Numbered from the stretch's first letter, positions 7,254 through 17,320 are shown. The stretch is DNA of 64,000 nucleotides from an uncultured Flavobacteriaceae bacterium (GCA_947497145.1 CANMFQ010000006.1:169411-233410); one strand, 5' to 3'. Numbers and translations are program-made. The notes: a model not told the origin generated them from the sequence alone.

Positions 7254-9728
7254 TCACTTTATAAATATCATCTGTTGTTCTTTTATCTTTCCATCTGTAA
7301 ATGATACCAAATAATACCCTTGACCTAAACTACCCACTTCTATATGATTGTCCGTGGCGGTAATAATTTTACTAGCTACCATTTTTCCATCTAACTTGTA
7401 AATTTTCACTTCTCCTTTTTGGTTATGAGCAAATATTTCGGTAGAAACAAACAAGCGATCAGTTGCTGGGTTAGGGTATATAATCACCTTACTTTTGGCG
7501 GTATCGGCACTATTTCCTTCAATTATTTCTGGTTCAATAGATAGCCACATTGTATCATTTTTGGGGCAACATACGCCATTCTCTCCCCCATTTGCAACAA
7601 TCAGGCGATCACCGAAAACTTTAGCTGATGGTGCCAACAACTTGGTAGGTAATTTACAACGCTCTGACCAGCTGTTTGAAACTGGGTCATATTCTGTAAT
7701 ATCATCAAAAAAGAAATTACCTCTTCTGCCACCTACAATAATTATTTTATTGTTGTGAACGATGGTTCCTGGTTCAAAATGCGAACGTGCTGAAGGTAAA
7801 TTGGCCTTTCTAGTCCAACGATCAGTTTCAGGATCATATTCATCCAAAAATTGCTGATCTCTTACTCCATTATCATGACCATATTGCCCTCCAATAGCAT
7901 AAATTTTGCCATTGATAGCTGCACCGCTTAAATGATTTCTTGGATTTGGCATAGGCGCTGCTGCTTGCCATCCTCTGACTCTATTATTGACATCTAAAAT
8001 ATAGTGTTCACCAACATCGGTACGTCGATCTGGTAGTAAACCACCAAAAAAGTGAATTTTACCTGCATTATACACCGCAGCACCAGAGCCACGAGGATTA
8101 GGCAATGAAGGACCTGCAGACCATGTATCTGTAACAGTATTGTATATCTGAACCTTATTGGTAGCTGCACCAGGATGATCGCCAGCAAAGCCAGCAATAA
8201 TCCAAATTTCTTCATTCACGGCTACCGCTCCCATATGCGTTACTGCAGTAGGCATTGGTGCGCCCATAGACCAAGTGTTTGCTTCCGGGTCATAAATTTC
8301 AGTAGCAGCTGTAATTTTCAAACCAGATAAAAAACCAGCAAGGGTATACAATTTATTGTTCACCTTAACACTTTGTGCTTCCACTTTACTCAAATTTGAA
8401 TTGGCAAGCGTATTCCAAGCGCAATCGTTTGACGGAACACGTATATTTCCTTCTCCAAATATTTCCAATGCAGCAACCTTAGGCTGGTCTACAGAAGCAG
8501 TAAAAACTATGTTCAGCTCTTCATCGGTTACATTTGTAGAAAATGTTTTAACGAAAGCAGTCATAGGGTTTTTCTCTGCATTCATATCAAAATTTGTAAT
8601 CACTTGGTCACCTTCAATAGCAACACTAAAGATACGTTTACCGATACCCGCTCTACCTCCTCCTGTAGCTCCCCAATAAATCTCGGCAAAATGTAGTTTT
8701 ACCTCATACATTCCATTAGTTACAGGGATAGTATAGTTAAATGATTTTAGATTGGCAGTAGCACTTCGCTCCGTCTTATAAATAGCATCATTGGTGGTTT
8801 CTAAAATATCTGTAATCCTATTGTTTGCATATGGTTTTCCATCTCCTTCAAAATAGGTGTCCGCAACAAAGGTTTCATTATTAAAAACTACATCTTCGCC
8901 CCCACTGTTTATACGTACCAGCGCTGGCAAATCTGCTTCATCCTCTTCATCAATTATTTGAAAATTCACAGTGAAAGGAGCTCCAGCTTCACCTGCCCCT
9001 CGGTCTTGAGTGTAGGCAGTAGCAGTTACCTTATTGGCTCCCATATCGGGGATCCAAGGTAGGTAGTTGGCACCATGGTTACCACCAATAGCATATACTG
9101 CAGCATTCTCAGTATGATAATTTGTTACTGATTGATAGCCAAAAATAACACTTTGAGTTATCGAGCCTGTATCTGCTCTTATATTTAAGTTTGAAGTACC
9201 TATTTCTGCAAGGTTAAAAATACTACCCTCAAGTATTTCTCCAATCTCTTCATCGCTATCAGCATTTATCAATACAAACGATTCAATAACTGGGCCTGTG
9301 GGCATCACTGTTGACTCATTTGTAAAAGTTATTGTAATTGAATAGTTATCTAATAGTAATCCTTTGCCATTCCGTTGTGAATACGCAGCACCACTAATTG
9401 TATATGTTTTTACCTCTGGAATCCAAGACGCATAATCATTTCCTGAATTGCCCAATAGTGCATAAGGAGCATAATTTTCGGTTTGAACCACACTTCCATC
9501 TATCTTAAAAACAATGCTACCTATAGTGCCCGAAACATTTGCATTTATGCTAAACTGATTTGTTGGCATATTTTGAAGATTAATATGCTCCTCATTTGAC
9601 AATACTTTAATTTCAGTATCTGCTTCTGCATTAATGAGCGTAAAAGAACTAATTTCCTGTGCCTCAAGAGACAGACATGAAAAAATTAAACCTATAAAGA
9701 TTGCGGGACAAAAATAAAAATGTTTCAT
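7254..9728 (-). CDS. T9SS-exported malectin / Kelch-repeat protein
   Basis: An 824-residue surface or secreted protein. It has an N-terminal signal peptide to about residue 23 and two related beta-sandwich modules (about 26-135 and 146-262). Each module starts S/F-x-L-I-N-A-x-[AS]-D and contains a G-N-x-G-x-x-Y-x-x-W-I-P motif. A malectin-like carbohydrate-binding domain follows (about 268-430, starting VRINSGGEDVVF). Next is a Kelch beta-propeller (about 435-720) with repeated W-x-x-[GA]-x-[PS]-[ML]-P and G-G blades. The end is a type A T9SS sorting domain starting VIIYPNPATDRLFV and closing GYYLVSF...QMIFIK. It is a likely T9SS cargo that binds glycans; no catalytic residues are recognisable. 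It is flanked by its own promoter-like box and a terminator, so it is probably monocistronic. Confidence 0.88.
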   Translation of the reverse strand: MKHFYFCPAIFIGLIFSCLSLEAQEISSFTLINAEADTEIKVLSNEEHINLQNMPTNQFSINANVSGTIGSIVFKIDGSVVQTENYAPYALLGNSGNDYASWIPEVKTYTISGAAYSQRNGKGLLLDNYSITITFTNESTVMPTGPVIESFVLINADSDEEIGEILEGSIFNLAEIGTSNLNIRADTGSITQSVIFGYQSVTNYHTENAAVYAIGGNHGANYLPWIPDMGANKVTATAYTQDRGAGEAGAPFTVNFQIIDEEDEADLPALVRINSGGEDVVFNNETFVADTYFEGDGKPYANNRITDILETTNDAIYKTERSATANLKSFNYTIPVTNGMYEVKLHFAEIYWGATGGGRAGIGKRIFSVAIEGDQVITNFDMNAEKNPMTAFVKTFSTNVTDEELNIVFTASVDQPKVAALEIFGEGNIRVPSNDCAWNTLANSNLSKVEAQSVKVNNKLYTLAGFLSGLKITAATEIYDPEANTWSMGAPMPTAVTHMGAVAVNEEIWIIAGFAGDHPGAATNKVQIYNTVTDTWSAGPSLPNPRGSGAAVYNAGKIHFFGGLLPDRRTDVGEHYILDVNNRVRGWQAAAPMPNPRNHLSGAAINGKIYAIGGQYGHDNGVRDQQFLDEYDPETDRWTRKANLPSARSHFEPGTIVHNNKIIIVGGRRGNFFFDDITEYDPVSNSWSERCKLPTKLLAPSAKVFGDRLIVANGGENGVCCPKNDTMWLSIEPEIIEGNSADTAKSKVIIYPNPATDRLFVSTEIFAHNQKGEVKIYKLDGKMVASKIITATDNHIEVGSLGQGYYLVSFTDGKIKEQQMIFIK

Positions 9729-9779
9729 TTTTTGGTGGGTTGACTTTTAATAAAATGTAGGTTGTAATTTGGGAGGGCA

Positions 9780-9787
9780 CAAAAATA
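9780..9787 (-). promoter_or_regulatory. Promoter -7 box for the Kelch protein gene
   Basis: On the minus strand TATTTTTG matches the Bacteroidota -7 consensus TAnnTTTG, 51 bp before the start codon. No clear TTG -33 element was found at the expected spacing. The remaining intergenic DNA to 10042 is AT-rich and shows nothing else. Confidence 0.4.
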
Positions 9788-10042
9788 AACTATATATTCT
9801 AAATTGATGTGGTATTTAGTCATAGTCCTTTTTTTTTAGTTGAACGGGAGCTTGTCCTTTAGAAGAAAAACCCTATTTTTCTTACTTTATTTTCAATTTT
9901 ATACATATTAGTGTCGTACCATTAGAAACCTGTTTTTCTTCGATTGTAGTTTATAAAATGGATAAGTTTATTTTCCTATCAATTTGTTTCATATTCCTTT
10001 TTTCAAAACTATCAATAGAAACCCCTATTACAAGATCGGTCA

Positions 10043-11062
10043 TTAATTGCTTTTCAACCATTCATCAAAATCCACTAATCTATTTTCATTATCAGTTAGC
10101 CACTTTTTAGAATTATCATTACCACTTTGGGTTATGTAATTACAATATGTTTCTAAATGCTTACTTTTTGCCAAGTCATAAAAGAAAGAAGTGTAAAAAG
10201 TCCACCAAATTTCCTTGTTCTTTATCTCTTTTAATTCTCCCAAAATTTTGAAAAATGATTCCGTATTTTTTAGAAACATTTCATCTTCTGTTTTTCCCTT
10301 GTTTTCTTCCAAAGACTTTGATGCTTCAAGCATTGATATCATTAATTCTGCAGCTCCAAACTGATCGTCATTATTTGCTGAAAGCAATATATTTATCGTA
10401 TTGGGTTTATTATCATCTTTAGCTACATCGCCTCCAAAGTTTTTCATTAGCATCTCATAAGCTTGAACAGACCTTTTGCTGTTAGGTTCTAAAAAAAGAA
10501 AATAATGCGTTGCTAACAAGGTTTGAATTTTATTTCTTTTTTGATCGTGAATATTAGCTAACATTAAATGACTACTACCATGATTTGAGTTATTTTCAAT
10601 TGCTTTTATAACGTTTTCTTCGGCCTTATCTAAATCATTTAATTTGTAGTGATTTAATGCTAAATTGTAATAAAGCAAATAATGTCCACCTATTTTCTTG
10701 ATGGCTTTTTCAAATAGTTTTATAGATTTTTTTGTTTCACCTAATAAGTCTAATGCTGAACCCTTTGTTATATACGCAGCTAACAGATTGTCTCCTTTTT
10801 GATTAATTACTATATCTGAATGCTCAATTGCTTTTTCATTATCACCTTTAGTAAAATAGGTAAGGGCAATTTCATAATTTACCAATGAAGATTTTGGGTT
10901 TGTTTCAAGCGCCTTTTTATATGTCTCAATTGCTTTATCAAAATCACCATTATCATGATATTGAATTCCGATCTTAACCAACTCTTCAACATTAGTTTGC
11001 GCAAATGCCTGTGTTGTTATAAAAAGGACAATTAATATAATTGCTAATCGATAAATTTTCAT
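10043..11062 (-). CDS. Exported tetratricopeptide-repeat protein
   Basis: I use the ATG at 11062 because it gives a standard signal peptide (MKIYRLAIILIVLFITTQAFAQ); a longer frame from 11143 adds 27 polar residues before it. The 339-residue product has at least five consecutive TPR units, with motifs such as YHDNGDFDKAIETYKKALE, VNYEIALTYFTKGDNEKAI and LYYNLALNHYKLNDLDKAE. A helical non-TPR C-terminal half follows. TPR proteins are scaffolds for protein interaction; the partner and role here are unknown. It stands alone between two intergenic gaps of over 300 bp and is convergent with nothing. Confidence 0.8.
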   Translation of the reverse strand: MKIYRLAIILIVLFITTQAFAQTNVEELVKIGIQYHDNGDFDKAIETYKKALETNPKSSLVNYEIALTYFTKGDNEKAIEHSDIVINQKGDNLLAAYITKGSALDLLGETKKSIKLFEKAIKKIGGHYLLYYNLALNHYKLNDLDKAEENVIKAIENNSNHGSSHLMLANIHDQKRNKIQTLLATHYFLFLEPNSKRSVQAYEMLMKNFGGDVAKDDNKPNTINILLSANNDDQFGAAELMISMLEASKSLEENKGKTEDEMFLKNTESFFKILGELKEIKNKEIWWTFYTSFFYDLAKSKHLETYCNYITQSGNDNSKKWLTDNENRLVDFDEWLKSN

Positions 11063-11494
11063 TCTTTTTGGATTTTTATTGGTTGATTCATTTATAAAAA
11101 ATGGAACTTTTAAATTATCAATTATTTTTTTACTTGTGTACATATGTTCGATAAAACTTCATTTTATTACCTCATTTTACCCAAAAGCAACTTTCAAAAA
11201 CCTAATTAAACAAGGTTTTATCATATACTTATAGCATTTTGAGTCGAAAATTAATTTTAACGAGATTATGCCTCTGAACTTCGTTATAATACTTTTTTAT
11301 TTCAATCAGTATAGCACTGTTATATTTCTACTAATATGGCACTGAGGTATATTTTAAAAGCATCAAAGAGCGCAATATATCATTCATTGTCATAAAAAAT
11401 TATCGGGTAAAGTAACTGATAAAGTAACTCTGTAAATACATCTTGCTTTGGGTTTCCTTTTATATTATTGTATTTTAAATGCAAATAGAAAAAC
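11063..11494. other. AT-rich intergenic region between divergent genes
   Basis: 432 bp between the divergent TPR and oxidoreductase genes. A 9-bp direct repeat AAAGTAACT occurs at 11409-11417 and 11421-11429, a 12-bp period. No RNA gene, terminator or consensus promoter was recognised, although promoters for both genes must lie here. Confidence 0.4.
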
Positions 11495-12556
11495 ATGAGT
11501 AAAATTAAAATCTTAGTTGTTGGTTGTGGTAATATGGGTGCTTCTCATGCCCGTGCTTATCATAAGTTAGTGGGTTTTGAAATTGTAGGTCTGGTAAGTA
11601 GAAAACCAGAGAGCAGAGAAAAATTATCGAAAGAACTAGGAGGCTACTCCACCTTTGCCTCTTTTGAAACAGCATTACAACATACTAAACCTGATGCGGT
11701 TTCTATAAACACCTACCCCGATACGCATGCCGATTATATTCGTGCTGCTTTACATGCCAATGCCCATGTTTTTGTTGAAAAACCCTTGGCATTAACTGTT
11801 GAAGATGCACAAGATTTGGTAGCGCTTGCACAGAAAAAAAGTAAGAAAATGGTCGTAGGATACATTCTTAGAGTTCACCCTGCTTGGGCTAAGTTTGTTG
11901 CTATTGCACAAGATTTAGGTAAACCTTTGGTGATGCGTATGAATCTCAACCAACAGAGTTCTGGTAAAAATTGGTATACCCACAAACAGTTGATGAAAAG
12001 CATGTCACCTATTGTTGATTGTGGCGTGCATTATGTGGATATAATGTGTCTAATGACGCAATCTACTCCCGTAAGTGTAAGTGCTATTGGAGCGCGACTC
12101 TCTAATGAAATAGCTGCTGATATGTATAACTACGGGCAATTACAAGTACGTTTTAAAGATGGTTCTGTTGGATGGTATGAAGCCGGCTGGGGACCTATGA
12201 TAAGTGAAACAGCTTTCTTTGTAAAAGATGTTATAGGGCCAAAGGGCTGTGTTTCGATTGTTGACAATACTAAAGGCAATTCTGATGTTGTTGATGGTCA
12301 TGCTAAAACTGGTGCTTTAAAAGTTCATCACAGCGCTATTGATGCAGATGGAAATTTCACCAAAAAAGATGTTTTTATAAACACTGCTGATGAACCTAAC
12401 CATGATGAGCTTTGCCTTTTAGAACAAGAATACTTTTATACTGCGATCAACAAAAATCTTGATCTTAGCGATCACTTGCTCGATGCCGTCAATAGCTTGC
12501 GTATTGTTTTGGCAGCTGATGCCTCTTTTAAAACAGGAAAAACTGTTGTTTTATAA
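11495..12556 (+). CDS. Gfo/Idh/MocA-family NAD(P)-dependent oxidoreductase
   Basis: A cytosolic 353-residue dehydrogenase. The N-terminal Rossmann fold has VVGCGNMGASHA (about residues 7-18). The EKPLALT motif near residue 96 carries the conserved Lys-Pro of the family. The C-terminal alpha/beta substrate domain contains VDCGVHYVDIMCLM with the family His. Members oxidise or reduce sugars and related polyols; the substrate cannot be read from the sequence. It is a single gene, convergent with the S41 peptidase that ends 55 bp downstream. Confidence 0.88.
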   Translation: MSKIKILVVGCGNMGASHARAYHKLVGFEIVGLVSRKPESREKLSKELGGYSTFASFETALQHTKPDAVSINTYPDTHADYIRAALHANAHVFVEKPLALTVEDAQDLVALAQKKSKKMVVGYILRVHPAWAKFVAIAQDLGKPLVMRMNLNQQSSGKNWYTHKQLMKSMSPIVDCGVHYVDIMCLMTQSTPVSVSAIGARLSNEIAADMYNYGQLQVRFKDGSVGWYEAGWGPMISETAFFVKDVIGPKGCVSIVDNTKGNSDVVDGHAKTGALKVHHSAIDADGNFTKKDVFINTADEPNHDELCLLEQEYFYTAINKNLDLSDHLLDAVNSLRIVLAADASFKTGKTVVL

Positions 12557-12611
12557 TTGTATACATATATGAACTTGCGTAAAGCATCGGCACTAATCCA
12601 ACCGCCAGCAA

Positions 12612-13616
12612 TTACTGTAACTCTAAAATAGCGCGTTCAAGAACTTCATCTTTTGTGAGATCGTTCCAATCAAAAAGTACGTTAATATCAGGGGGGACAC
12701 CATTTTCGTAATCAGGGCTTTTGTCTAATGTTAAGGCTTGGGTAATTGAAAACCTATAAGTCCATCCATTGGGTAACTGCCCACCATTGGGTAATCCCAG
12801 GCCGCCACCAGTAGTATCACCCATTAATATAATATTTGGTATCGCTTTGGTGGCAAGTGCTGTAAAAGAACCTGCGCTATAGGTACCTCTATCTACCAGC
12901 ATGATAACTTTATTGGTGTACCGTATACCGTTATGGGGGGTAACATAAACAGGTTCGGCCTCTGAAAAATCGTCATGATCTGGACCGTTTTTTATACGCG
13001 AATAATTGGTAAGTGTTTTTTCTTCAATAAAACGACTGAGTATTTTAAAAATATCGGTAACCGCTCCTCCTCCATTTTCTCTTAAATCAAAAATTAACCC
13101 TTTGGTATCTTTATATCTATTCAATATAAAATCAAGATTTGTTTGATTAACAGTACCTGTAAATGACGCAAAACGGATATATCCTATTTCTTCATTATCA
13201 AGAAAATCATGAGCAAAAGGACGCGTAATATAATAGCTTCTTTTTAAATAATTCTCTTCTATTAAACGACCATAAAAATTGTCTTGTCCTAAATACTCCG
13301 TGCCAAAAAAAGAAATATTAAAGTTTGATATTAAATTAACATGATCGTCTTTTAACTCTGTTAACATTGCACCCAATACGTTAAATAAAGAATCTTGTGA
13401 CATATCATCATACAACTTAGCGGCATATTTTGTTTTTGTGGCGTCCCAATCAATGTTTTTAAGGTCAAAATAAGTGTATTTCTCATTACACTCATTCCAT
13501 AAATATTCAAAATTCTTATGTGGATTTGTAGTTGCTAAATCTTCTTCGAAAAGTACTTTTTCACAAGAAAATAAACTTAGTAATACAATAAATACGATTG
13601 AATTTTTTGCCTTCAT
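12612..13616 (-). CDS. S41-family peptidase lipoprotein
   Basis: A 334-residue probable outer-membrane lipoprotein. The ATG at 13616 is preferred over an upstream GTG at 13622, because it opens directly into the signal MKAKNSIVFIVLLSLFSC, whose Cys is the lipidation site. The S41 (C-terminal processing peptidase) core shows GLIFDLRENGGGAVTDIF and the catalytic region DRGTYSAGSFTALATKA, with the Ser in TYSAGS. GDTTGGGLGLPNGGQLP follows. It resembles the tricorn/IRBP-like S41 branch. The gene starts 8 bp after the stop of an outer-membrane protein gene, so the two probably form an operon. Confidence 0.87.
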   Translation of the reverse strand: MKAKNSIVFIVLLSLFSCEKVLFEEDLATTNPHKNFEYLWNECNEKYTYFDLKNIDWDATKTKYAAKLYDDMSQDSLFNVLGAMLTELKDDHVNLISNFNISFFGTEYLGQDNFYGRLIEENYLKRSYYITRPFAHDFLDNEEIGYIRFASFTGTVNQTNLDFILNRYKDTKGLIFDLRENGGGAVTDIFKILSRFIEEKTLTNYSRIKNGPDHDDFSEAEPVYVTPHNGIRYTNKVIMLVDRGTYSAGSFTALATKAIPNIILMGDTTGGGLGLPNGGQLPNGWTYRFSITQALTLDKSPDYENGVPPDINVLFDWNDLTKDEVLERAILELQ

Positions 13617-13624
13617 TATCACGT

Positions 13625-14494
13625 TTATTTAGTATGAAACAATAAGGTAAATCTCAGGGCGTGTTGTGCCATTTGAAAAGTGTCAAATTCACCTCCAGTT
13701 TTATAGGCATCCCACACATAAGACAGCTGTACAGCATTGGTTGTTTTTCTTGAATATAAAGTGTAATCTATTGAACTACTTAATCGATAACCCGAAAATA
13801 TATTGAATTGATAATCATCAAAAAGTTTTGGTTCATTTAATAGTGCCGATTGCCCACTGTATACATATCCATTTCTTACAGAGGCATTTATTATACCTGT
13901 ATTTAGCCTAAAAGCTATATTTCTTCTTCTTTTTTGAAGTGTGTATTTAATAAAAAGAAACTTTTTGCTCTTTACTGCATTACGACTAATATCTAAGGTA
14001 CCCTTAATACTGCCAAAAAGTGTTGGAATAATTTCTAAGCCCAGCGCATTATTATTTAAACCAGCATTTGACCGAATATTTGAAGTTATGTTTAGCATAC
14101 CACCAACTTTTACATTGAATTTTTTTGTGCTAATTTTTGGTACCTCGTACAATTCTGAATAGTATATTGAGGGCGACACCACCAAACTAGAACTATTGTG
14201 ATTGTTAAAGTTATTAAGAAAAAAACCAAATGCCAGTGTAGCCCCCCACATTGTTTCTCTGTATTGATTTATACGTAATGAAAAACGAGACGAAGAAAGT
14301 GAAAGACCAGCATAAGTGAGCGGCGAAGTAGCCAAATCTCTAAAATTACCCATACCAAGACCCATTAAAGAAATACCACTATAATGTGAACGGCTCTTTC
14401 TTGATTCATCTTTTAATATTTCTTCATTGCTTTGGGCAACACTACATTGTGAAACAAATAACAAACCAAATAATATAATTTTAATGCTTTTCAT
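13625..14494 (-). CDS. Putative outer-membrane beta-barrel protein
   Basis: A 289-residue protein with a signal peptide ending CSVAQ (about residue 21). Alternating hydrophobic/polar strands typical of a small beta-barrel follow, and the end LRFTLLFHTK fits a last barrel strand. I recognise no named family. It is transcribed with the S41 lipoprotein (8-bp gap), so the two may form an envelope pair in which the barrel is a substrate, anchor or channel. That role is inference. Confidence 0.65.
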   Translation of the reverse strand: MKSIKIILFGLLFVSQCSVAQSNEEILKDESRKSRSHYSGISLMGLGMGNFRDLATSPLTYAGLSLSSSRFSLRINQYRETMWGATLAFGFFLNNFNNHNSSSLVVSPSIYYSELYEVPKISTKKFNVKVGGMLNITSNIRSNAGLNNNALGLEIIPTLFGSIKGTLDISRNAVKSKKFLFIKYTLQKRRRNIAFRLNTGIINASVRNGYVYSGQSALLNEPKLFDDYQFNIFSGYRLSSSIDYTLYSRKTTNAVQLSYVWDAYKTGGEFDTFQMAQHALRFTLLFHTK

Positions 14495-14658
14495 ACATTG
14501 TAGTATTCTTAAAATATGATTTTATAATAGAACGGTTTTCCCAAAATACATCATTAATTTGGTTTTTAAATATGTTAAGGGCGTACGCATTAAAATTTTA
14601 ACAGCAGTATTATAATACTTTACACGTTATATTATCCTAAAAACTATGAATATAAACC

Positions 14659-15849
14659 TTATTTAAAAACAGGAGTCTGTCTCAGATGAATTAAATCTTT
14701 ATCTGCTGCTTTTAAAATTCTTTTGGTACGTAGATAGCGATTGAGGTTATAGGGGTCATAATTATCAGCTGCTGGGTCCATACTGCTAATACGTACTTGC
14801 CCAGCAGCGTGAATGAATTGGTTATTCCCTATCCACATACCCACATGAACAACTTTTTCTGTAGTACTATCGGTAGCTTTTCTTCCAAAGAATAATAAAT
14901 CACCTTGTTCTAGTTTATCAAAATTCTTGTCTTCATCAATTTGCAGGCCTGTATGCACTTGTTGTGATGCATCTCTGGGAATTACCATACCGTTTAAAAA
15001 GTAAATGGTTTTGGTAAAACCACTGCAGTCCATTCCTTTAGTCGATGTTCCTCCCCATAAATAGGGTACGCCCATCATAGTTTTTGAAGTGGTAACCAAA
15101 GCTTCTTTTGTAGGATTTAGTTGCTCTAACCATACATCATAATACACTGCCTCATTTTTTGATACATAGGCTTGCCGCCCATCAGGATATTTAACTACAT
15201 AAAACGCGGGTTCTTCTTTTAAGAGTTCAAAAATATTACCTGCTACCAAATCTGATACTACCTGATTTTTGGTAGTACTTACATACGAATGGCCGTATGT
15301 TTTTGTATATATAATTTTTTTACTTGCTTTCCATTGGTTAAATTCTGATAAAGTGCGAAAAACAATTCCACCAGCATCAACCCAAGACAAATACTTATCT
15401 GGAGTTTGAATAAGTGTCCATTCACCTTCTTGTTTTAGTACGTTTACCGGTGTACCCAAGGTTGCCTGAGTCGCCAATTCTGCTGAATGTTTAGGCTTAC
15501 TTCTTAGGTTTGCTACCGAAATAGTAATTAAACCTTTGGTTTTACCTTTCAATTTTTTTGAAGGTAGTATGGCAATACTATCTTTAAAAACTATGTTATC
15601 TGATTTTAATTGAGATTTTAAGGTAGCTACAGCTTCAGGTAAATTACTTTCTCCTTTTAATACATATCCTTCATTATCAGCCACCACTTCAACATTAAAT
15701 AATGCAACACGTTTATCAGGAGCATATTCTTTTTTAATACTTGCTAATAGCTCTTTAAACGGATTTTCTACTTTCTTTTCTGTTGTACATGATGCAAAAA
15801 CCAAGAGCACTAACACCACAATAATTAACTGATTCCATTTTTTATTCAT
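14659..15849 (-). CDS. NlpC/P60 (C40) cell-wall peptidase lipoprotein with SH3 domains
   Basis: A 396-residue lipoprotein cleaving peptidoglycan stem peptides in the periplasm. The start used is the ATG at 15849; an upstream GTG at 15861 adds four residues. The signal ends LLVFASC, with Cys as lipid anchor. One or two bacterial SH3-like domains occupy about residues 110-240. The catalytic domain has PYLWGGTSTKGMDCSGF with the nucleophile Cys, and HVGMWIGNNQFIHAAG with the His. It ends RYLRTKRILKAAD. It lies about 90 bp downstream of the GNAT gene on the same strand. Confidence 0.9.
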   Translation of the reverse strand: MNKKWNQLIIVVLVLLVFASCTTEKKVENPFKELLASIKKEYAPDKRVALFNVEVVADNEGYVLKGESNLPEAVATLKSQLKSDNIVFKDSIAILPSKKLKGKTKGLITISVANLRSKPKHSAELATQATLGTPVNVLKQEGEWTLIQTPDKYLSWVDAGGIVFRTLSEFNQWKASKKIIYTKTYGHSYVSTTKNQVVSDLVAGNIFELLKEEPAFYVVKYPDGRQAYVSKNEAVYYDVWLEQLNPTKEALVTTSKTMMGVPYLWGGTSTKGMDCSGFTKTIYFLNGMVIPRDASQQVHTGLQIDEDKNFDKLEQGDLLFFGRKATDSTTEKVVHVGMWIGNNQFIHAAGQVRISSMDPAADNYDPYNLNRYLRTKRILKAADKDLIHLRQTPVFK

Positions 15850-15941
15850 ATCAAAACACACTATAGTTTAGGTTAGCCCTCACTATACAAACAACAACCT
15901 TAATTTATGGTTACAAATACTGTATAAAAGGGTTTAAAAAA

Positions 15942-16388
15942 TTAGTCTCTTTTTATCATCATTACATGCGGAATACCATCTTCAAGATATTCTTCACCTG
16001 TTTCTTTAAAACCCAAGGCATTATAAAAACGTTTTAAATACGTTTGGCCAGATAAGGCAATCGTATTTTCTGCAAAATGATCTTTTATTACATTAATAGA
16101 AGCTTTCATAATATCATATCCGTAGCCATGTTTACGTTCGTCACCTTTTACCACTACCCTACCAATACTTGCTTGTTCTAAATAATCGCCTGCCTTAAAA
16201 ATTCTGGTATAAGCAACAATTTTGTTGTTTTTAGTACCTATAATATGGAGTGCCTTTTGGTCTTTTCCATCCAAATCTTGGTACACACAGTCTTGTTCAA
16301 CTACAAAAATTTCACTCCGTAAGGCAAGAATTTCGTAAAGTTCTGTGGTTGTTAATTCTTCAAATGTTTTGCTATAAATAGTAATCAT
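15942..16388 (-). CDS. GNAT-family N-acetyltransferase, ElaA-like
   Basis: A 148-residue cytosolic acetyl-CoA-dependent transferase of the ElaA branch. It shows YEILALRSEIFVVEQDCVYQDLDG near the N-terminus, the acetyl-CoA loop in IGRVVVKGDERKHGYGYDIM, and GQTYLKRFYNALGF before the end. The substrate is unknown. Its ATG overlaps the stop of the CDF transporter gene (TAATG, one base shared), which indicates translational coupling. Confidence 0.88.
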   Translation of the reverse strand: MITIYSKTFEELTTTELYEILALRSEIFVVEQDCVYQDLDGKDQKALHIIGTKNNKIVAYTRIFKAGDYLEQASIGRVVVKGDERKHGYGYDIMKASINVIKDHFAENTIALSGQTYLKRFYNALGFKETGEEYLEDGIPHVMMIKRD

Positions 16389-17305
16389 TAGTCTGGTACA
16401 ATTATTTTTTTACTATCACATTTACCAAATTCTGGTTGAATATTCACATGATTAATACCATGATTGTGATACATTTCTTCTTCTATTTTTTCTAAGACAA
16501 TATCAAATTCTGACAATTTAATATCTTTTTTAAAGTCGATATGTGCTTCCAAATGCACTTCATCTTCATTGAGTTGCCAAACATGTACATGATGTACATT
16601 TTTTACCACCGTAATTTTTTTTATCGATACTACAATTTCTTGAACCTTAATAGCATTTGGTGTGAATAACATGAGCACATGTGTAGATTGCTTTAACAAA
16701 TCATATCCCATATAAATTAAATATAAAGCAATGACCAAGGTTAATGCAGCATCAACCCAATATATATGATAAAATTTCATCAAAATACCCCCAATTAAAA
16801 CAGCTACAGATGCCAACATATCAGAAAGTAAATGTAAATAGGCTGATTTCATGTTCATATTACTATCAGCATCTTTTTTTAATAACAATACACTAAAACC
16901 ATTGGCTGCAATAGCTAATAACGACAACCATATCACCAAATCTGAGGCTATTTCTTGCGGTTCAAAAAAACGTACAACAGCCTCTTTAATTAAAAAAATA
17001 GCTACTACCATTAGGCTAGCAGCATTAACAAAAGCAGCAATAATTTCGGCTCTCTTATAACCAAAAGTTTTATTTTTTGACGCTTCTCTTTTTGAAAGTA
17101 CTGTGGCTATATAGCTTATTATTAAAGATACTACATCACTAAAATTATGCAGTGCATCTGATAACAATGCGAGGCTTCCTGATACTATACCCCCTATAAC
17201 CTGAGCTATAGTAATCACTATATTTAATAAAATGGAGATAATTAAATTCCTTCCCTTTAAATCAGGATGATGGTGTGCATGTGTATGATGATGATGATGA
17301 GACAT
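16388..17305 (-). CDS. Cation diffusion facilitator (CDF) metal exporter
   Basis: An inner-membrane Zn2+/divalent-cation:proton antiporter, 305 residues, with six transmembrane segments and a cytoplasmic ferredoxin-like C-terminal domain. The N-terminus has a metal-binding His cluster (MSHHHHHTHAHHH). TM2 contains SLALLSDALHNFSD and TM5 contains HLLSDMLASVAVLIG, which supply the transport-site Asp and His residues. The exact metal is not known. It is the first gene of a pair with the GNAT, and a TAnnTTTG box sits 15 bp before its start. Confidence 0.93.
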   Translation of the reverse strand: MSHHHHHTHAHHHPDLKGRNLIISILLNIVITIAQVIGGIVSGSLALLSDALHNFSDVVSLIISYIATVLSKREASKNKTFGYKRAEIIAAFVNAASLMVVAIFLIKEAVVRFFEPQEIASDLVIWLSLLAIAANGFSVLLLKKDADSNMNMKSAYLHLLSDMLASVAVLIGGILMKFYHIYWVDAALTLVIALYLIYMGYDLLKQSTHVLMLFTPNAIKVQEIVVSIKKITVVKNVHHVHVWQLNEDEVHLEAHIDFKKDIKLSEFDIVLEKIEEEMYHNHGINHVNIQPEFGKCDSKKIIVPD

Positions 17306-17320
17306 AGCACTAAATTAAAA

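Noticed and set aside
16388..17305. His-rich N-terminus of the CDF protein as a cloning tag
   Set aside because: Mixed His/Thr/Ala pattern is common in natural CDF metal exporters.
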